From assembly GCA_016207445.1 (NCBI GenBank), contig JACQPS010000297.1:1-19545 (forward strand): 19,545 nucleotides of DNA, written 5' to 3'. This DNA comes from Gemmatimonadota bacterium (GTDB lineage: Bacteria; Gemmatimonadota; Gemmatimonadetes; Longimicrobiales; RSA9). Of this stretch, positions 1 through 8,505 are shown in pieces (within the stretch, counting starts at the first letter, position 1; every line of letters begins with the position of its first letter). A program made the translations under genes and the position numbers. The notes beneath the pieces are model-generated. The model saw only the letters and a list, made by a program, of their open reading frames with translations. It searched no databases and was not told where the DNA came from.

Positions 1-34
1 AGATCGCGGCGAGGATCGTGCGCATACGACGCAT
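1..34 (-). CDS. N-terminus of a probable exported protein (partial)
   Basis: An ATG at 34-32 is preceded by a GGAGG (46-42) at 7 nt spacing. The 11 visible codons read MRRMRTILAAI, a basic N-terminus leading into a hydrophobic run, as at the start of a signal peptide. The rest lies beyond the left edge, so no function can be given. It lies downstream of mnmA on the same strand, about 110 nt away. The call rests on the ribosome binding site and residue type only. Confidence 0.45.
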   Translation of the reverse strand, partial: MRRMRTILAAI

Positions 35-80
35 TGCGCAACCTCCGTGAAGCGTGCCACGCGTGAACGTGAGATGTCGC

Positions 81-111
81 GGCGCCCGCGCCGACAGGGG
101 CCGGCGGCGCC
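81..111. other. GC-rich hairpin downstream of mnmA
   Basis: GGCGCC (81-86) pairs with GGCGCC (106-111), and GCCG (90-93) pairs with CGGC (102-105). A CGC bulge lies between the two stem parts and the loop is 8 nt. It sits between the mnmA stop and the next minus-strand start. It could end or attenuate the mnmA transcript, but no T-run follows on either strand, so it is not a classical intrinsic terminator. Confidence 0.35.
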
Positions 112-144
112 GTTCCGGAGAGAACGCAATGGCCGTACCAGCGG

Positions 145-1221
145 TCAGCGAATCCTTCCTCCCCCCACCAGCACATCCCCGCGATAGACGGCCCCGGACT
201 GTCCCGGCGTGACCGCGCGCTGGGGTTCCTCCAGCGCGAGGTGAACTTCGCCCGCCGCGATGCGGTCCACGCGCGCCGGCACGGCGGGCGCCCGGTGCCG
301 CAGCTGGACCAGCACGCGCTCGCCCGGCGTGGGGGGCTCGCCCAGCCAGTTGAGGTCGCCCAGAACCACGTCGGCGCGGCGGAGTTGCTCCTCGGTCCCG
401 ACAACCACCTCGTTGCTGCCAGGACGCACGGCCAGGACGTAGAGCGGACGACCGTGGCCGCCGCCCAGTCCTTTGCGTTGCCCGACCGTGTAGCGCGCGT
501 AGCCGCGGTGCTCGCCCACCACCTCTCCTTCCGCGGTGACGAGCCGGCCAGGCGAGAGGGCCGCGTGCGCTTGCCCCAGACGCTGGCCGAGAAAACCGGC
601 GTAGTCCCCCGTGGACACGAAGCAGATCTCCTGCGACTCCGGCTTGTCGGCCGTGACCAGCTCGAGCGCGCGGGCACGCGCCCGCACCTCGGGCTTCGTG
701 AGCTCGCCCACCGGAAAGAGAAGATGAGGCAGCACGCGCCGCGGCACCCCCCACAGGAAGTAGCTCTGGTCCTTGCGCGTGTCCGCGCCCCGCCGGATGC
801 CGGCGGCGCCGTCGTCGCCGGCAACGCGGCGCGCGTAGTGCCCGGTGGCGATGAAATCGGCGCCGAGCTGACGGCCCCGGCGCAGCAGGTCCGGGATCTT
901 CGTGTTCGAGTTGCAGCGCACGCACGGGTTGGGCGTGCGGCCCGCCTCGTATTCCCGCACGAAATCGTCGATCACGTCGTGCGTGAACGACTCCTCCATG
1001 TCGAAGACGTAGTGGGGCGCGTCCAGACGCTCGCACACGCACCGCGCGTCCAGGATTCCCTCCAGCCCGCAGCAGGTGCGGCTCGGCCCCCCGTTCTCCG
1101 AGTAGCAGAACGTCTTCATGGTGGCGCCGATCACGCGGTACCCCTGCTCGACCAGGAGCGCCGCAGCGACGGAGGAATCGACGCCCCCGGACATCGCGAC
1201 CAGAACCGTCTTCTTCTGCAA
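145..1221 (-). CDS. mnmA: tRNA-uridine 2-sulfurtransferase MnmA
   Basis: MnmA is the cytoplasmic enzyme that activates U34 of tRNA-Lys, -Glu and -Gln with ATP and inserts sulfur to give 2-thiouridine. The 358-residue length is normal for the family. Visible motifs are the PP-loop SGGVDSS (11-17), the NPCVRCN segment with C100/C103 (98-104), GHYAR (127-131), and SQEICF with C200 (196-201), which supplies the second catalytic cysteine. The start is TTG at 1221-1219: an in-frame TGA lies at 1239-1237, the next ATG falls inside the PP-loop, and a GGAG (1234-1231) is well placed. It lies 51 nt downstream of a cysteine desulfurase on the same strand, its expected sulfur donor, so the two are probably co-transcribed. 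Confidence 0.96.
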   Translation of the reverse strand: MQKKTVLVAMSGGVDSSVAAALLVEQGYRVIGATMKTFCYSENGGPSRTCCGLEGILDARCVCERLDAPHYVFDMEESFTHDVIDDFVREYEAGRTPNPCVRCNSNTKIPDLLRRGRQLGADFIATGHYARRVAGDDGAAGIRRGADTRKDQSYFLWGVPRRVLPHLLFPVGELTKPEVRARARALELVTADKPESQEICFVSTGDYAGFLGQRLGQAHAALSPGRLVTAEGEVVGEHRGYARYTVGQRKGLGGGHGRPLYVLAVRPGSNEVVVGTEEQLRRADVVLGDLNWLGEPPTPGERVLVQLRHRAPAVPARVDRIAAGEVHLALEEPQRAVTPGQSGAVYRGDVLVGGGRIR

Positions 1222-1239
1222 CCTGTTTCTCTCCGCTCA

Positions 1240-1272
1240 CCCGATCCCGAGCCCCATCCCGATCCCGATCCG
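1240..1272. repeat. Hexanucleotide tandem repeat (CCCGAT, about 5.5 units)
   Basis: Units at 1240, 1246, 1252, 1258 and 1264 read CCCGAT, CCCGAG, CCCCAT, CCCGAT and CCCGAT, followed by CCG. The array fills most of the 51-nt gap between the cysteine desulfurase stop (1275-1273) and the mnmA start. It is non-coding and lies just upstream of the mnmA ribosome binding site. Confidence 0.75.
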
Positions 1273-2463
1273 TTACGACGTCTCCGCCACCGCACGGACC
1301 CGGCTCACGACCCGCGGCACGATCTCGAGCGCGCGCTCGATCTCCGCCGCCGTGGTCGCGAGCCCGAGCGAGAGCCGGAGCGAGGCTTCGCCCGGCTGTG
1401 CCCGCCCCATGGCCATGAGCACCGCGCTCGGCTCGACCGTGCCGCTCTGGCACGCGGACCCGCTCGAGACGGCGACTCCCTCCAGGTCGAGCGAAACCAG
1501 GACCATCTCCTGGTCCACGCCCGGCAGCGACACGTTCAGCAGGTGGGGCAGCCTGGGGGCGCCGCCGGCGTTGACGACGAGGTCCGGGATGCGCTCGCGC
1601 AGCCCCGCCTCGAGCCGGTCGCGCAGGGCGCGGTAGTGGGCGACGTTGCGCTCCAACTGCTCGACCGCGAGCTCGGCGGCCCGCGCGAAGCCGACCGCCG
1701 CGGGGACATTCTGCGTGCCGGGGCGCATCCCCGACTCCTGGCCGCCGCCGTGCGTGAGCGGCTCCAGCTGCACGCCCGCGCGCACGTACAGCGCGCCGAT
1801 GCCCTTGGGCCCACCGAGCTTGTGCGCACTGAGCGAGAGCAGGTCGAGCGGGACTTCGTCCACGCGCACGCGCAACCGGCCGAACGCCTGCACCGCATCG
1901 GTGTGGAAGACGACGCCGGCAGCCCGGCACCGCCCGGCAGCCTCCGGCACCGGCTGGATCGTGCCCACCTCGTTGTTCCCCCACATCACCGAGACGACGG
2001 CCGGTCGCAGCGGCAACACCTCCTCCAGCGCGCCGAGCTCGAGACGACCGTCTCCGTCCACGCCCAGGATCACGACCTGAGCGCCCTCTTCCCCAGCCTG
2101 CAGCACCGCGTTCAGCACCGCCTTGTGCTCCACCGCGCTGCATACCACGGCGGCCGAGCCGAGCGAGCGCCGCGTCACGCGCCAGCGGCCCAGGACCGCC
2201 AGGTTGTCGGCCTCCGTTCCGCCGCCCGTGAAGATGATCTCTCGCCGCGCCGCGCCCACCGCCGCCGCCACGCGCTCCCGCGCCTCCTCCAGAGCTGCCC
2301 GCGCCTCGCGGCCCCACGCGTGAATGCTCGACGGGTTGCCGAAGCGGTCGTCGAGGTAGGGCGCCATGGCCTCCTTCACTTCCGGCCGCAGCGGCGTGGT
2401 CGCGGCATGATCCAGGTAGATCCCCGGCACGCCTCCCTCCCGCCTCGCTGGTTTCACGATCAT
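1273..2463 (-). CDS. Cysteine desulfurase (NifS/IscS/YrvO family)
   Basis: A PLP-dependent class V aminotransferase that takes sulfur from L-cysteine as an enzyme persulfide and passes it to acceptors. Counting from ATG 2463, the family N-terminus YLDHAATTPL is at 16-25, the PLP-binding Lys is K215 in SAHKLGGPKG, and the catalytic Cys is C338 in SGSACQSG. Length is about 396 residues. The start is uncertain. ATG 2463 has only a weak CGGGGG in front; GTG 2430 lies just after a strong GGGAGGGAGG and just before the conserved YLDHAATT; the frame is open upstream to a TTG at 2514. Position next to mnmA suggests a dedicated tRNA-thiolation donor, like YrvO with MnmA in Bacillus, rather than a general Fe-S IscS; no iscU or iscA is present. 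The partner assignment is inferred from context. Confidence 0.93.
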   Translation of the reverse strand: MIVKPARREGGVPGIYLDHAATTPLRPEVKEAMAPYLDDRFGNPSSIHAWGREARAALEEARERVAAAVGAARREIIFTGGGTEADNLAVLGRWRVTRRSLGSAAVVCSAVEHKAVLNAVLQAGEEGAQVVILGVDGDGRLELGALEEVLPLRPAVVSVMWGNNEVGTIQPVPEAAGRCRAAGVVFHTDAVQAFGRLRVRVDEVPLDLLSLSAHKLGGPKGIGALYVRAGVQLEPLTHGGGQESGMRPGTQNVPAAVGFARAAELAVEQLERNVAHYRALRDRLEAGLRERIPDLVVNAGGAPRLPHLLNVSLPGVDQEMVLVSLDLEGVAVSSGSACQSGTVEPSAVLMAMGRAQPGEASLRLSLGLATTAAEIERALEIVPRVVSRVRAVAETS

Positions 2464-2513
2464 TGTACCCCCGTCGCAGGGTTCGGTCCGCCTCGACACC
2501 CCCCCATCCCGCA

Positions 2514-2528
2514 ATCTGGCAGCCAGAT
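2514..2528. promoter_or_regulatory. Perfect 7-1-7 palindrome between divergent genes (candidate operator)
   Basis: ATCTGGC, A, GCCAGAT form a perfect inverted repeat with a 1-nt centre. It lies between the cysteine desulfurase (minus) and the HIRAN gene (plus) and overlaps the proposed -35 element of the plus-strand promoter. A dimeric regulator is possible. I do not recognise the motif, and it does not look like an IscR site. Confidence 0.4.
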
Positions 2529-2545
2529 GGCGGGTCGCCTATATT
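2516..2545 (+). promoter_or_regulatory. Candidate sigma70-type promoter of the HIRAN gene (leaderless)
   Basis: The -35-like CTGGCA (2516-2521) and -10-like TATATT (2540-2545) are separated by 18 nt. Transcription would start about 7 nt past the -10, at or next to the A of ATG 2552, giving a leaderless mRNA. No Shine-Dalgarno sequence precedes that ATG, which fits. Confidence 0.4.
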
Positions 2546-2551
2546 GAGCGC

Positions 2552-2893
2552 ATGCCCCACCGTGCGCCACCCCCGTTGCCGCCGCACCGGCCTCCTCGTT
2601 TCCGCGCCACCGTCCACGGCACCGTTTTCGGCGAGAGAGCCGACCACCTGACCCGCGTCCACGAGGGAGACGAGCTCATCCTTGTGCCCGGCCCGCCGAT
2701 CGAGGAGGAGCCGGGCATCTGGGTGCACCTGCCGGGCGGCGATCTCCTGGGGCACCTGCCCCCGGAAATCGAAGCCTGGCTCGCTCCGTGGATGCTCGGA
2801 GGCGGCCGCGCGACCGCTCGCGCACTCCGCGTCTCCGGCGACGACACACCTAGCTGGCGGCGCCTGCTCATAGAAGTCGTCTGCTCCGACTGA
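2552..2893 (+). CDS. Small standalone HIRAN-domain protein
   Basis: 113 residues. After a proline/arginine-rich N-terminus (1-15), residues about 16-111 follow the HIRAN pattern: a first strand FRATVHGTVFG (17-27), a GDELILVPGPP segment (39-49), then IWVHLPGGDLLGHLP (56-70, the usual 'V-x-G-x-x-(L/I)-G-(Y/H)-(L/I)-P' stretch), a helix EIEAWLAPWML (72-82) and a final strand pair. HIRAN domains bind DNA 3' ends in eukaryotic HLTF/Rad5 and occur alone or fused to helicase or nuclease modules in bacteria. Here it is alone, divergent from the cysteine desulfurase and convergent with the efflux operon. A role in DNA repair is inference from the family; the domain call is by eye. Confidence 0.6.
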   Translation: MPHRAPPPLPPHRPPRFRATVHGTVFGERADHLTRVHEGDELILVPGPPIEEEPGIWVHLPGGDLLGHLPPEIEAWLAPWMLGGGRATARALRVSGDDTPSWRRLLIEVVCSD

Positions 2894-3282
2894 CCGGTCC
2901 CCCCGCCGGCCGGGACACGCGTGCTACACCTCGCCGGGCCGGGTGGGACAGCCGCGGTACATCGGGGCAGGGCGGCGTCGGCGGCCTCGTCGATAACCGC
3001 TTGTGAGGAATCGGGTTAGAGCGGAGCACCTGTGGCGGCGAACCCGGACCGCGTCTTGCACCCCTGGTCTCGCGGCCGGAACCCACGCCGTGCGGCAGAA
3101 AAGCCTACCGCCCCGGAACGAACGAAGCCTGCGCTTCCGCGCCCCCGGCCCGTCAACTCTCGCCTGGACCGTCTCACCTCGGCCCCGAGGGCGCGGAATA
3201 CCCAGGGATCAGTGGTCAGGGGTCAGGGGTCAGCTTCGAGCGACCCTGCTGACCCCTGACCCCTGGTCCCTGACCCCTGCCA
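2894..3282. other. Gene-free gap between convergent genes
   Basis: 389 nt between the HIRAN gene stop and the BshB-like gene stop. Short ORFs on both strands are Arg/Pro-rich, lack ribosome binding sites and resemble nothing known. I looked for tRNA features (a GGTTCGA-type T-loop, a 7-bp acceptor) around 2990-3090 and found none. The only clear structure is the inverted heptad repeat at its right end. Confidence 0.6.
3203..3279. repeat. Long inverted repeat made of TCAGGGG heptads
   Basis: The left arm (3203-3234) and right arm (3248-3279) are reverse complements. The inner 18 bp are perfect (3217-3234 with 3248-3265); the outer 14 positions have four mismatches. The loop is 13 nt (3235-3247). 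Each arm holds tandem heptads of TCAGGGG or its complement. The hairpin begins 3 nt beyond the stop of the BshB-like gene, so it could protect or end the efflux-operon mRNA and also terminate the convergent HIRAN transcript. No T-run is present, so factor-independent termination is not certain. Confidence 0.75.
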
Positions 3283-4008
3283 TCAGAAGCTCGCGACCTC
3301 GAGGGCGACGACGTCGTCCACACGCATCGTCTCGCGGGTCCAGAACGGCTCCCCGTACGGGCGCCGGATCAGCGAGCCGTAGTGGGCGGCGTGGGCCAGG
3401 ATCTGATCGCGGAGCGGCCGCTCGCCGCCGTAGATCTCGCCGATACGGGTCTTCCCCTGGAACTGCGAGCGGAACGCAAACACGGCCTCGAGCTTCCGCT
3501 CGATGACGTCCGTGATGTCCACGACGAACGTCGGCTTGACCGGCTCCTCGACGTAGGTGAGCGAGTAGAGCACCTTGCGGGGACGGTGTGGCTCCCCCGA
3601 GTCCGGGCCGAGCCCGGGTGCGCGCCGCAGCCCCGCGAGAAAACAGGCCGCGTGCGCGATGCGGCTGGCGGCCGTGTGGTCGGGGTGGCGCGCCTTGCGC
3701 CACTGCGTGATGACGACGCGCGGCCGCAGCTCCCGGACGGCCGCCGCGACCTGGGCCCGCGCCTCCGGCGTGTCCTGCAACGCGCCGTCCGGCAGGCCGG
3801 CGCCGCGCCGAACCGTGAGCCCGAGCACGCGGCCCGCCTCCTCTGCCTCCCGCCGTCGCTCTTCCTGGCTGCCATGCGTTCCGGCCTCGCCGCCGGTCAG
3901 GTCCAGGATTCCGGTGCGGTATCCCTGGCCGGCGGCCACCAGCAACGTGCCGCCGCAGAGCAGCTCGGCGTCATCGGGGTGCGCACAGATCGCGAGCAGG
4001 TCGACCAT
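3283..4008 (-). CDS. bshB1: BshB-like LmbE/PIG-L family N-acetylglucosaminyl deacetylase
   Basis: 241 residues. This zinc-dependent family removes the acetyl group from N-acetylglucosaminyl conjugates; BshB1 does so on GlcNAc-malate in bacillithiol synthesis. Visible motifs are AHPDDAE (9-15, zinc ligands H10 and D13, catalytic D12), LTGGEAGTHGS (37-47, matching the BshB1 'DLT-x-GE-x-GT-x-G' block), the third metal ligand in HPDH (108-111), and the family C-terminal segment GERPLRDQILAHAAHYGSLI with EPFWTRE. ATG 4008 overlaps the permease stop by 1 nt (TGATG), so it is translationally coupled as the last gene of the efflux operon. No bshA or bshC is nearby. The fold is secure; the bacillithiol substrate is likely but inferred, and another GlcNAc conjugate is possible. 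Confidence 0.88.
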   Translation of the reverse strand: MVDLLAICAHPDDAELLCGGTLLVAAGQGYRTGILDLTGGEAGTHGSQEERRREAEEAGRVLGLTVRRGAGLPDGALQDTPEARAQVAAAVRELRPRVVITQWRKARHPDHTAASRIAHAACFLAGLRRAPGLGPDSGEPHRPRKVLYSLTYVEEPVKPTFVVDITDVIERKLEAVFAFRSQFQGKTRIGEIYGGERPLRDQILAHAAHYGSLIRRPYGEPFWTRETMRVDDVVALEVASF

Positions 4009-5243
4009 CACTCGTAGCGCAGCGCCACGACCGGATCCATGCGCGCGGCGCGCCACGCCGGCCAGATGCCGAACAGGACGCCGGCGATTGCCGCCATGCC
4101 GAGCGCCGCCGCGATGGCGGTCGCGGGTGCCCGCGCTGGAATCGGCGTGGTCGCGTGCACCAACAACGCGACGCCGCCGCCCAGCAGGAGCCCCAGCGCG
4201 CCGCCGATCAGCGTCAGCGTGGCCGCCTCGACCAGGAACTGCCACAGGATCTCGCGGCGAGTCGCGCCCATCGCCTTGCGGATCCCGATCTCCCGCGTCC
4301 GCTCCGTGACCGCGATCATCATGATCGCGATCACGCCCACACCGCCCACCATGAGCGCCACGGAAGAGAGCGCGAGCATGACCACGAAGAAGACGTTCGT
4401 AATGCGGTTGAACGTCCGCACCAACTCCTGCTGCCGCAGCACGAAGAAGTTGTTGGGCTCGCTCGGCCGCAGCCCGCGGGTCGTGCGCAGTGCGCCGATC
4501 ACCTGATCCATCGCCTGGTTCTGCGAGGCCTCCGGCGCGGTCACGATGAAAATCGCCATGGCCCCGTCCCAGACGTCCAGGTGCTTCACCGCGGAGGTGG
4601 TCGGCATGACCGCCCAGTTTTTTATGATATTGGCGAACACGTTCCGGCTTTCCTGGAACACGCCGATCACGCGGAACGGCTTGCCCTGGATGTGCACCCG
4701 CCGCCCGATCGGATCGAGCCCGCCGAAGAGCTCCTGTGCCAGGTGCTTCGTGATCACCACGACGGGCGCCGAAGCGCGCACGTCCGCGTGCAGGAAGTCG
4801 TGCCCGGCCACGAACGTGCCGGTCGTGAATTGGCTCCACCCCGCATCCCGCGCGTAAACCTGGACATCCCGCGTCGGCTGGCCGGCGATATCGAAGGGGA
4901 GGGTCTGGTCGAAGCCGGAGATGGCGGCGCGCACCGTCGGGAGTTTCGCCACCAGGCGCGCCTCCGACACCGTGACCTTCGGGTTGCGCATCCACTCCTG
5001 CCACTGCTCGTCGCTCGTGCTCAGTTGCGTCCAATCGAAGCGGGTGACCATGAAGTTCTTCGGGCCGATCGCCTCCATCTCGCTCATGATGCTGGTGCGG
5101 ATGCCGGAGACCAGGGCGCTCATCGCCATCACGCTGCCCACCCCGACCACGATGCCGAGGATGGTCAGCGCCGCCCGGAACTTGTTGGCCCGGAGCTGCT
5201 CGACCGCGAGGCGTGCGCCTTCTTGAAGGCTCTCGATCCGCAT
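4008..5243 (-). CDS. MacB/FtsX-type ABC transporter permease (second copy)
   Basis: 411 residues with MacB-permease architecture. One N-terminal TM helix (about 25-46) is followed by a large periplasmic domain (about 47-280) containing FRVIGVFQES, which matches FRVIGVLEQE in the other permease. Three TM helices make up the C-terminal FtsX domain, with the cytoplasmic coupling motif ERTREIGIRKAMGATRREIL between TM2 and TM3. The end, MDPVVALRYE, is typical of the family. No ATP-binding domain is present, so it must use the separate ATPase at 6482-7201. It starts at ATG 5243, 3 nt after the first permease stop. The two permeases are clearly paralogous and probably form a heterodimer. Substrate unknown. 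Confidence 0.92.
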   Translation of the reverse strand: MRIESLQEGARLAVEQLRANKFRAALTILGIVVGVGSVMAMSALVSGIRTSIMSEMEAIGPKNFMVTRFDWTQLSTSDEQWQEWMRNPKVTVSEARLVAKLPTVRAAISGFDQTLPFDIAGQPTRDVQVYARDAGWSQFTTGTFVAGHDFLHADVRASAPVVVITKHLAQELFGGLDPIGRRVHIQGKPFRVIGVFQESRNVFANIIKNWAVMPTTSAVKHLDVWDGAMAIFIVTAPEASQNQAMDQVIGALRTTRGLRPSEPNNFFVLRQQELVRTFNRITNVFFVVMLALSSVALMVGGVGVIAIMMIAVTERTREIGIRKAMGATRREILWQFLVEAATLTLIGGALGLLLGGGVALLVHATTPIPARAPATAIAAALGMAAIAGVLFGIWPAWRAARMDPVVALRYE

Positions 5244-5246
5244 GGT

Positions 5247-6481
<1,235 letters not shown>

Positions 6482-6485
<4 letters not shown>

Positions 6486-7201
6486 GAGCCGAGAGCGGGG
6501 ACGGACCGGAGCTGATCGCTTGCGATGAGGCCGTCGCGCAGCGTGACTGCGCGGTGCGCGTGCTCGGCGATGTCGTGCTCGTGCGTGACGAGCAGGATCG
6601 TCTGCCCCTCGCCGTGCAGCAGGTCGAACAGCGCCATGATCTCGGCGCCCGTCTGGCTGTCCAGGTTCCCGGTCGGCTCGTCGGCCAGCAGGATCGAGGG
6701 ACGGTTCACCAGCGCGCGCGCGATCGCCACCCGCTGGCGCTGCCCGCCCGACAGTTCCGCCGGCCGGTGGTGCATCCGGTCCGCGAGTGCGACCCGCTCG
6801 AGCATCGCCTGTGCACGCTCCCGCCGCTCCCGCCGGGGGATGCCGCCGTAGATCAGGGGTAGCTCGACGTTGTGCAGCGCGGTCGCGCGCGGCAGCAGGT
6901 TGAACGTCTGAAAGACGAAGCCGATCTCGCGGTTGCGGATGCGCGCCAGCTCATCGTCCGGCAGGCCGGCCACGGGCTCGCCGTCGAGCCAGTACTCGCC
7001 CTCGGTCGGCGTATCCAGGCAGCCGATCAGGTTCATGAGCGTCGACTTGCCCGAGCCGGACGGACCCATGATCGCCACGTACTCGTTGGCGTCGATCACC
7101 AGGTCCACGCCGCGCAAGGCGTGCACGATCTCCGCGCCCAGCACGTAGTCCTTCTTCAACGCGTGGGTCCGGATGATGGCGTGGTTGCGAGACGCGCTCA
7201 C
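6482..7201 (-). CDS. ABC transporter ATP-binding protein (MacB/LolD type)
   Basis: 239 residues with all ATPase motifs: Walker A GPSGSGKST (46-54), Q-loop Q97, signature LSGGQRQR (149-156), Walker B ILLADE (169-174), D-loop region with D180, and switch His H206 in VTHE. The segment MNLIGCLDTPTEGEY after Walker A and FQTFNLLPR are typical of the MacB/LolD/FtsE-like subfamily serving FtsX-type permeases. It energises the two permeases encoded just downstream. The start is GTG 7201, sharing GTGA with the stop of the membrane-fusion gene (7200-7198). Confidence 0.95.
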
Positions 7202-8505
7202 TGCTTCTTCTCGCTGGTAGCGCCGGCCGGGCCCGCGGTTTCGGCCATGCGGCGAACCGGCTTGCCGTTGGTCAGTCCCCGAATCGCCTCGTACGGGCCG
7301 GCGACCACGGAGTCGCCCGGGGCCAGCCCCTCGAGCACCTCGAAGTGCTCGCGCCCGGCGATCCCCACTTTCACGGGCACGAACTCGGCTTTGCCCTTCC
7401 GCACGACGAAGACACCTTCCTCGTCCTTCTTCTCCTCCTCATCGACCGCCGCGGCAGCGGCGCGCGCCTCTCGCTCCTCCTGCGGCAGCTTCTCGAGCGC
7501 TTCGCGGTCGCGCACTGTGAGGGCGATGATCGGGATCACGAGCGCGCTGTCCCGCATCGCGGTCACGGTCTCGGCGGTCGCGGACAGATCGGGCCGCAGG
7601 GCCGCCGGTGGATTGTGCAATTGGATGACGACCTCGAAATCGACGGCCTGCCGCTGGCCGGAGCCGCCCAGGGCCAGGCTCCCGGGCGGGCGCACCGCAC
7701 TGTGGCCGATCTCCGTGACGCGGCCGGTGAACTCCTGATGGGGGAAGGCATCGATCTCGATGGTCGCGCTGTCGCCCAGCTCGATCTCGGGGACGTCCGT
7801 CTCGTCCACGCGCACCACGGCTTCCATGATGGAGAGATCGCTCACCGTGAGCAGCAGGCTCCCGGCGTTGTTCATGGTGCCGACGATCGCCGTCTCTCCC
7901 TCCTCCACGTTCAGCCGGGTGACGATGCCATCGATCGGCGAGCGGATCACCGTCTTGGCCAGCCGGTCCTGCGCCTCGCTCAGTGCCGCCCGCGCCTGGT
8001 CCACGGTGTAGACCGCGGCCTGGAGCAGCTCGCGCTGCACGCGCACCTGCGTCTCCGCCTCCTCTAGCGCCTGCCGGCTCACCAGCGTGGAGTCGCGCGC
8101 AGACAGCGCCGCGGCACGCTCCAGCGCTCGCTCCGCCTGGATCAGACTGGCGCGCGCCTGCGCCTGCCGCGCCAGCGCCTCGCTCACGGCCGCCCGCGCG
8201 CGCGCGACGGCGGCCTCGTACTGGGAGGGATCGATGCGCAACAGGATCTGCCCGGCGCGCACGCGATCCCCCTCCTCGACGCGCAGGTCCGTGACGCGGC
8301 CCATGATGTCCGCCTGGACGTCCACCGACCGGTGCGGGCGGATCCAGCCGTCGGCGGTGACAATCGCGACCAGCCGCTGCTTCTTCACGGCCTCGATGCG
8401 AACGGCCACGGCGTCCCGGTTCCGGCCCGCGACGCTCAGCGCGCCCAGGCCGGCGATGACGATGAGCAGAGTGGCGCCGACGCCGAGCTTGGTTCTGCGC
8501 TTCAT
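7198..8505 (-). CDS. Efflux RND/ABC periplasmic adaptor (MacA/HlyD membrane-fusion protein)
   Basis: 435 residues. A single N-terminal TM anchor (about 8-26) is followed by a first lipoyl half (VDVQADIMGRVTDLRVEEGDRV), a long alpha-helical hairpin rich in Ala, Arg and Glu (about 90-180), and the second lipoyl half with VIRSPIDGIVTRLNVEEGE. Beta-barrel and membrane-proximal domains end near 415. The adaptor joins the inner-membrane permeases to the TolC-like channel. An acidic/basic linker (DEEEKKDEEG, about 350-360) interrupts the membrane-proximal region, and the tail is Gly/Ala/Lys-rich. ATG 8505 overlaps the channel gene stop by 4 nt (ATGA). Confidence 0.93.
   Translation of the reverse strand: MKRRTKLGVGATLLIVIAGLGALSVAGRNRDAVAVRIEAVKKQRLVAIVTADGWIRPHRSVDVQADIMGRVTDLRVEEGDRVRAGQILLRIDPSQYEAAVARARAAVSEALARQAQARASLIQAERALERAAALSARDSTLVSRQALEEAETQVRVQRELLQAAVYTVDQARAALSEAQDRLAKTVIRSPIDGIVTRLNVEEGETAIVGTMNNAGSLLLTVSDLSIMEAVVRVDETDVPEIELGDSATIEIDAFPHQEFTGRVTEIGHSAVRPPGSLALGGSGQRQAVDFEVVIQLHNPPAALRPDLSATAETVTAMRDSALVIPIIALTVRDREALEKLPQEEREARAAAAAVDEEEKKDEEGVFVVRKGKAEFVPVKVGIAGREHFEVLEGLAPGDSVVAGPYEAIRGLTNGKPVRRMAETAGPAGATSEKKQ

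Noticed and set aside
241..2547. Long plus-strand open frame opposite mnmA and the cysteine desulfurase
   Set aside because: An Arg/His/Ala-rich shadow of two well-supported minus-strand genes. The same applies to long antisense frames at 4155-6515, 8571-10058 and 14146-15804.
2990..3090. Possible tRNA suggested by a GGTTCG motif on the minus strand
   Set aside because: No acceptor stem, anticodon stem or proper T-loop sequence could be assembled.
3203..3279. CRISPR-like array
   Set aside because: The repeats are 7-nt direct tandem units without spacers, arranged as one inverted pair; no cas genes are present.
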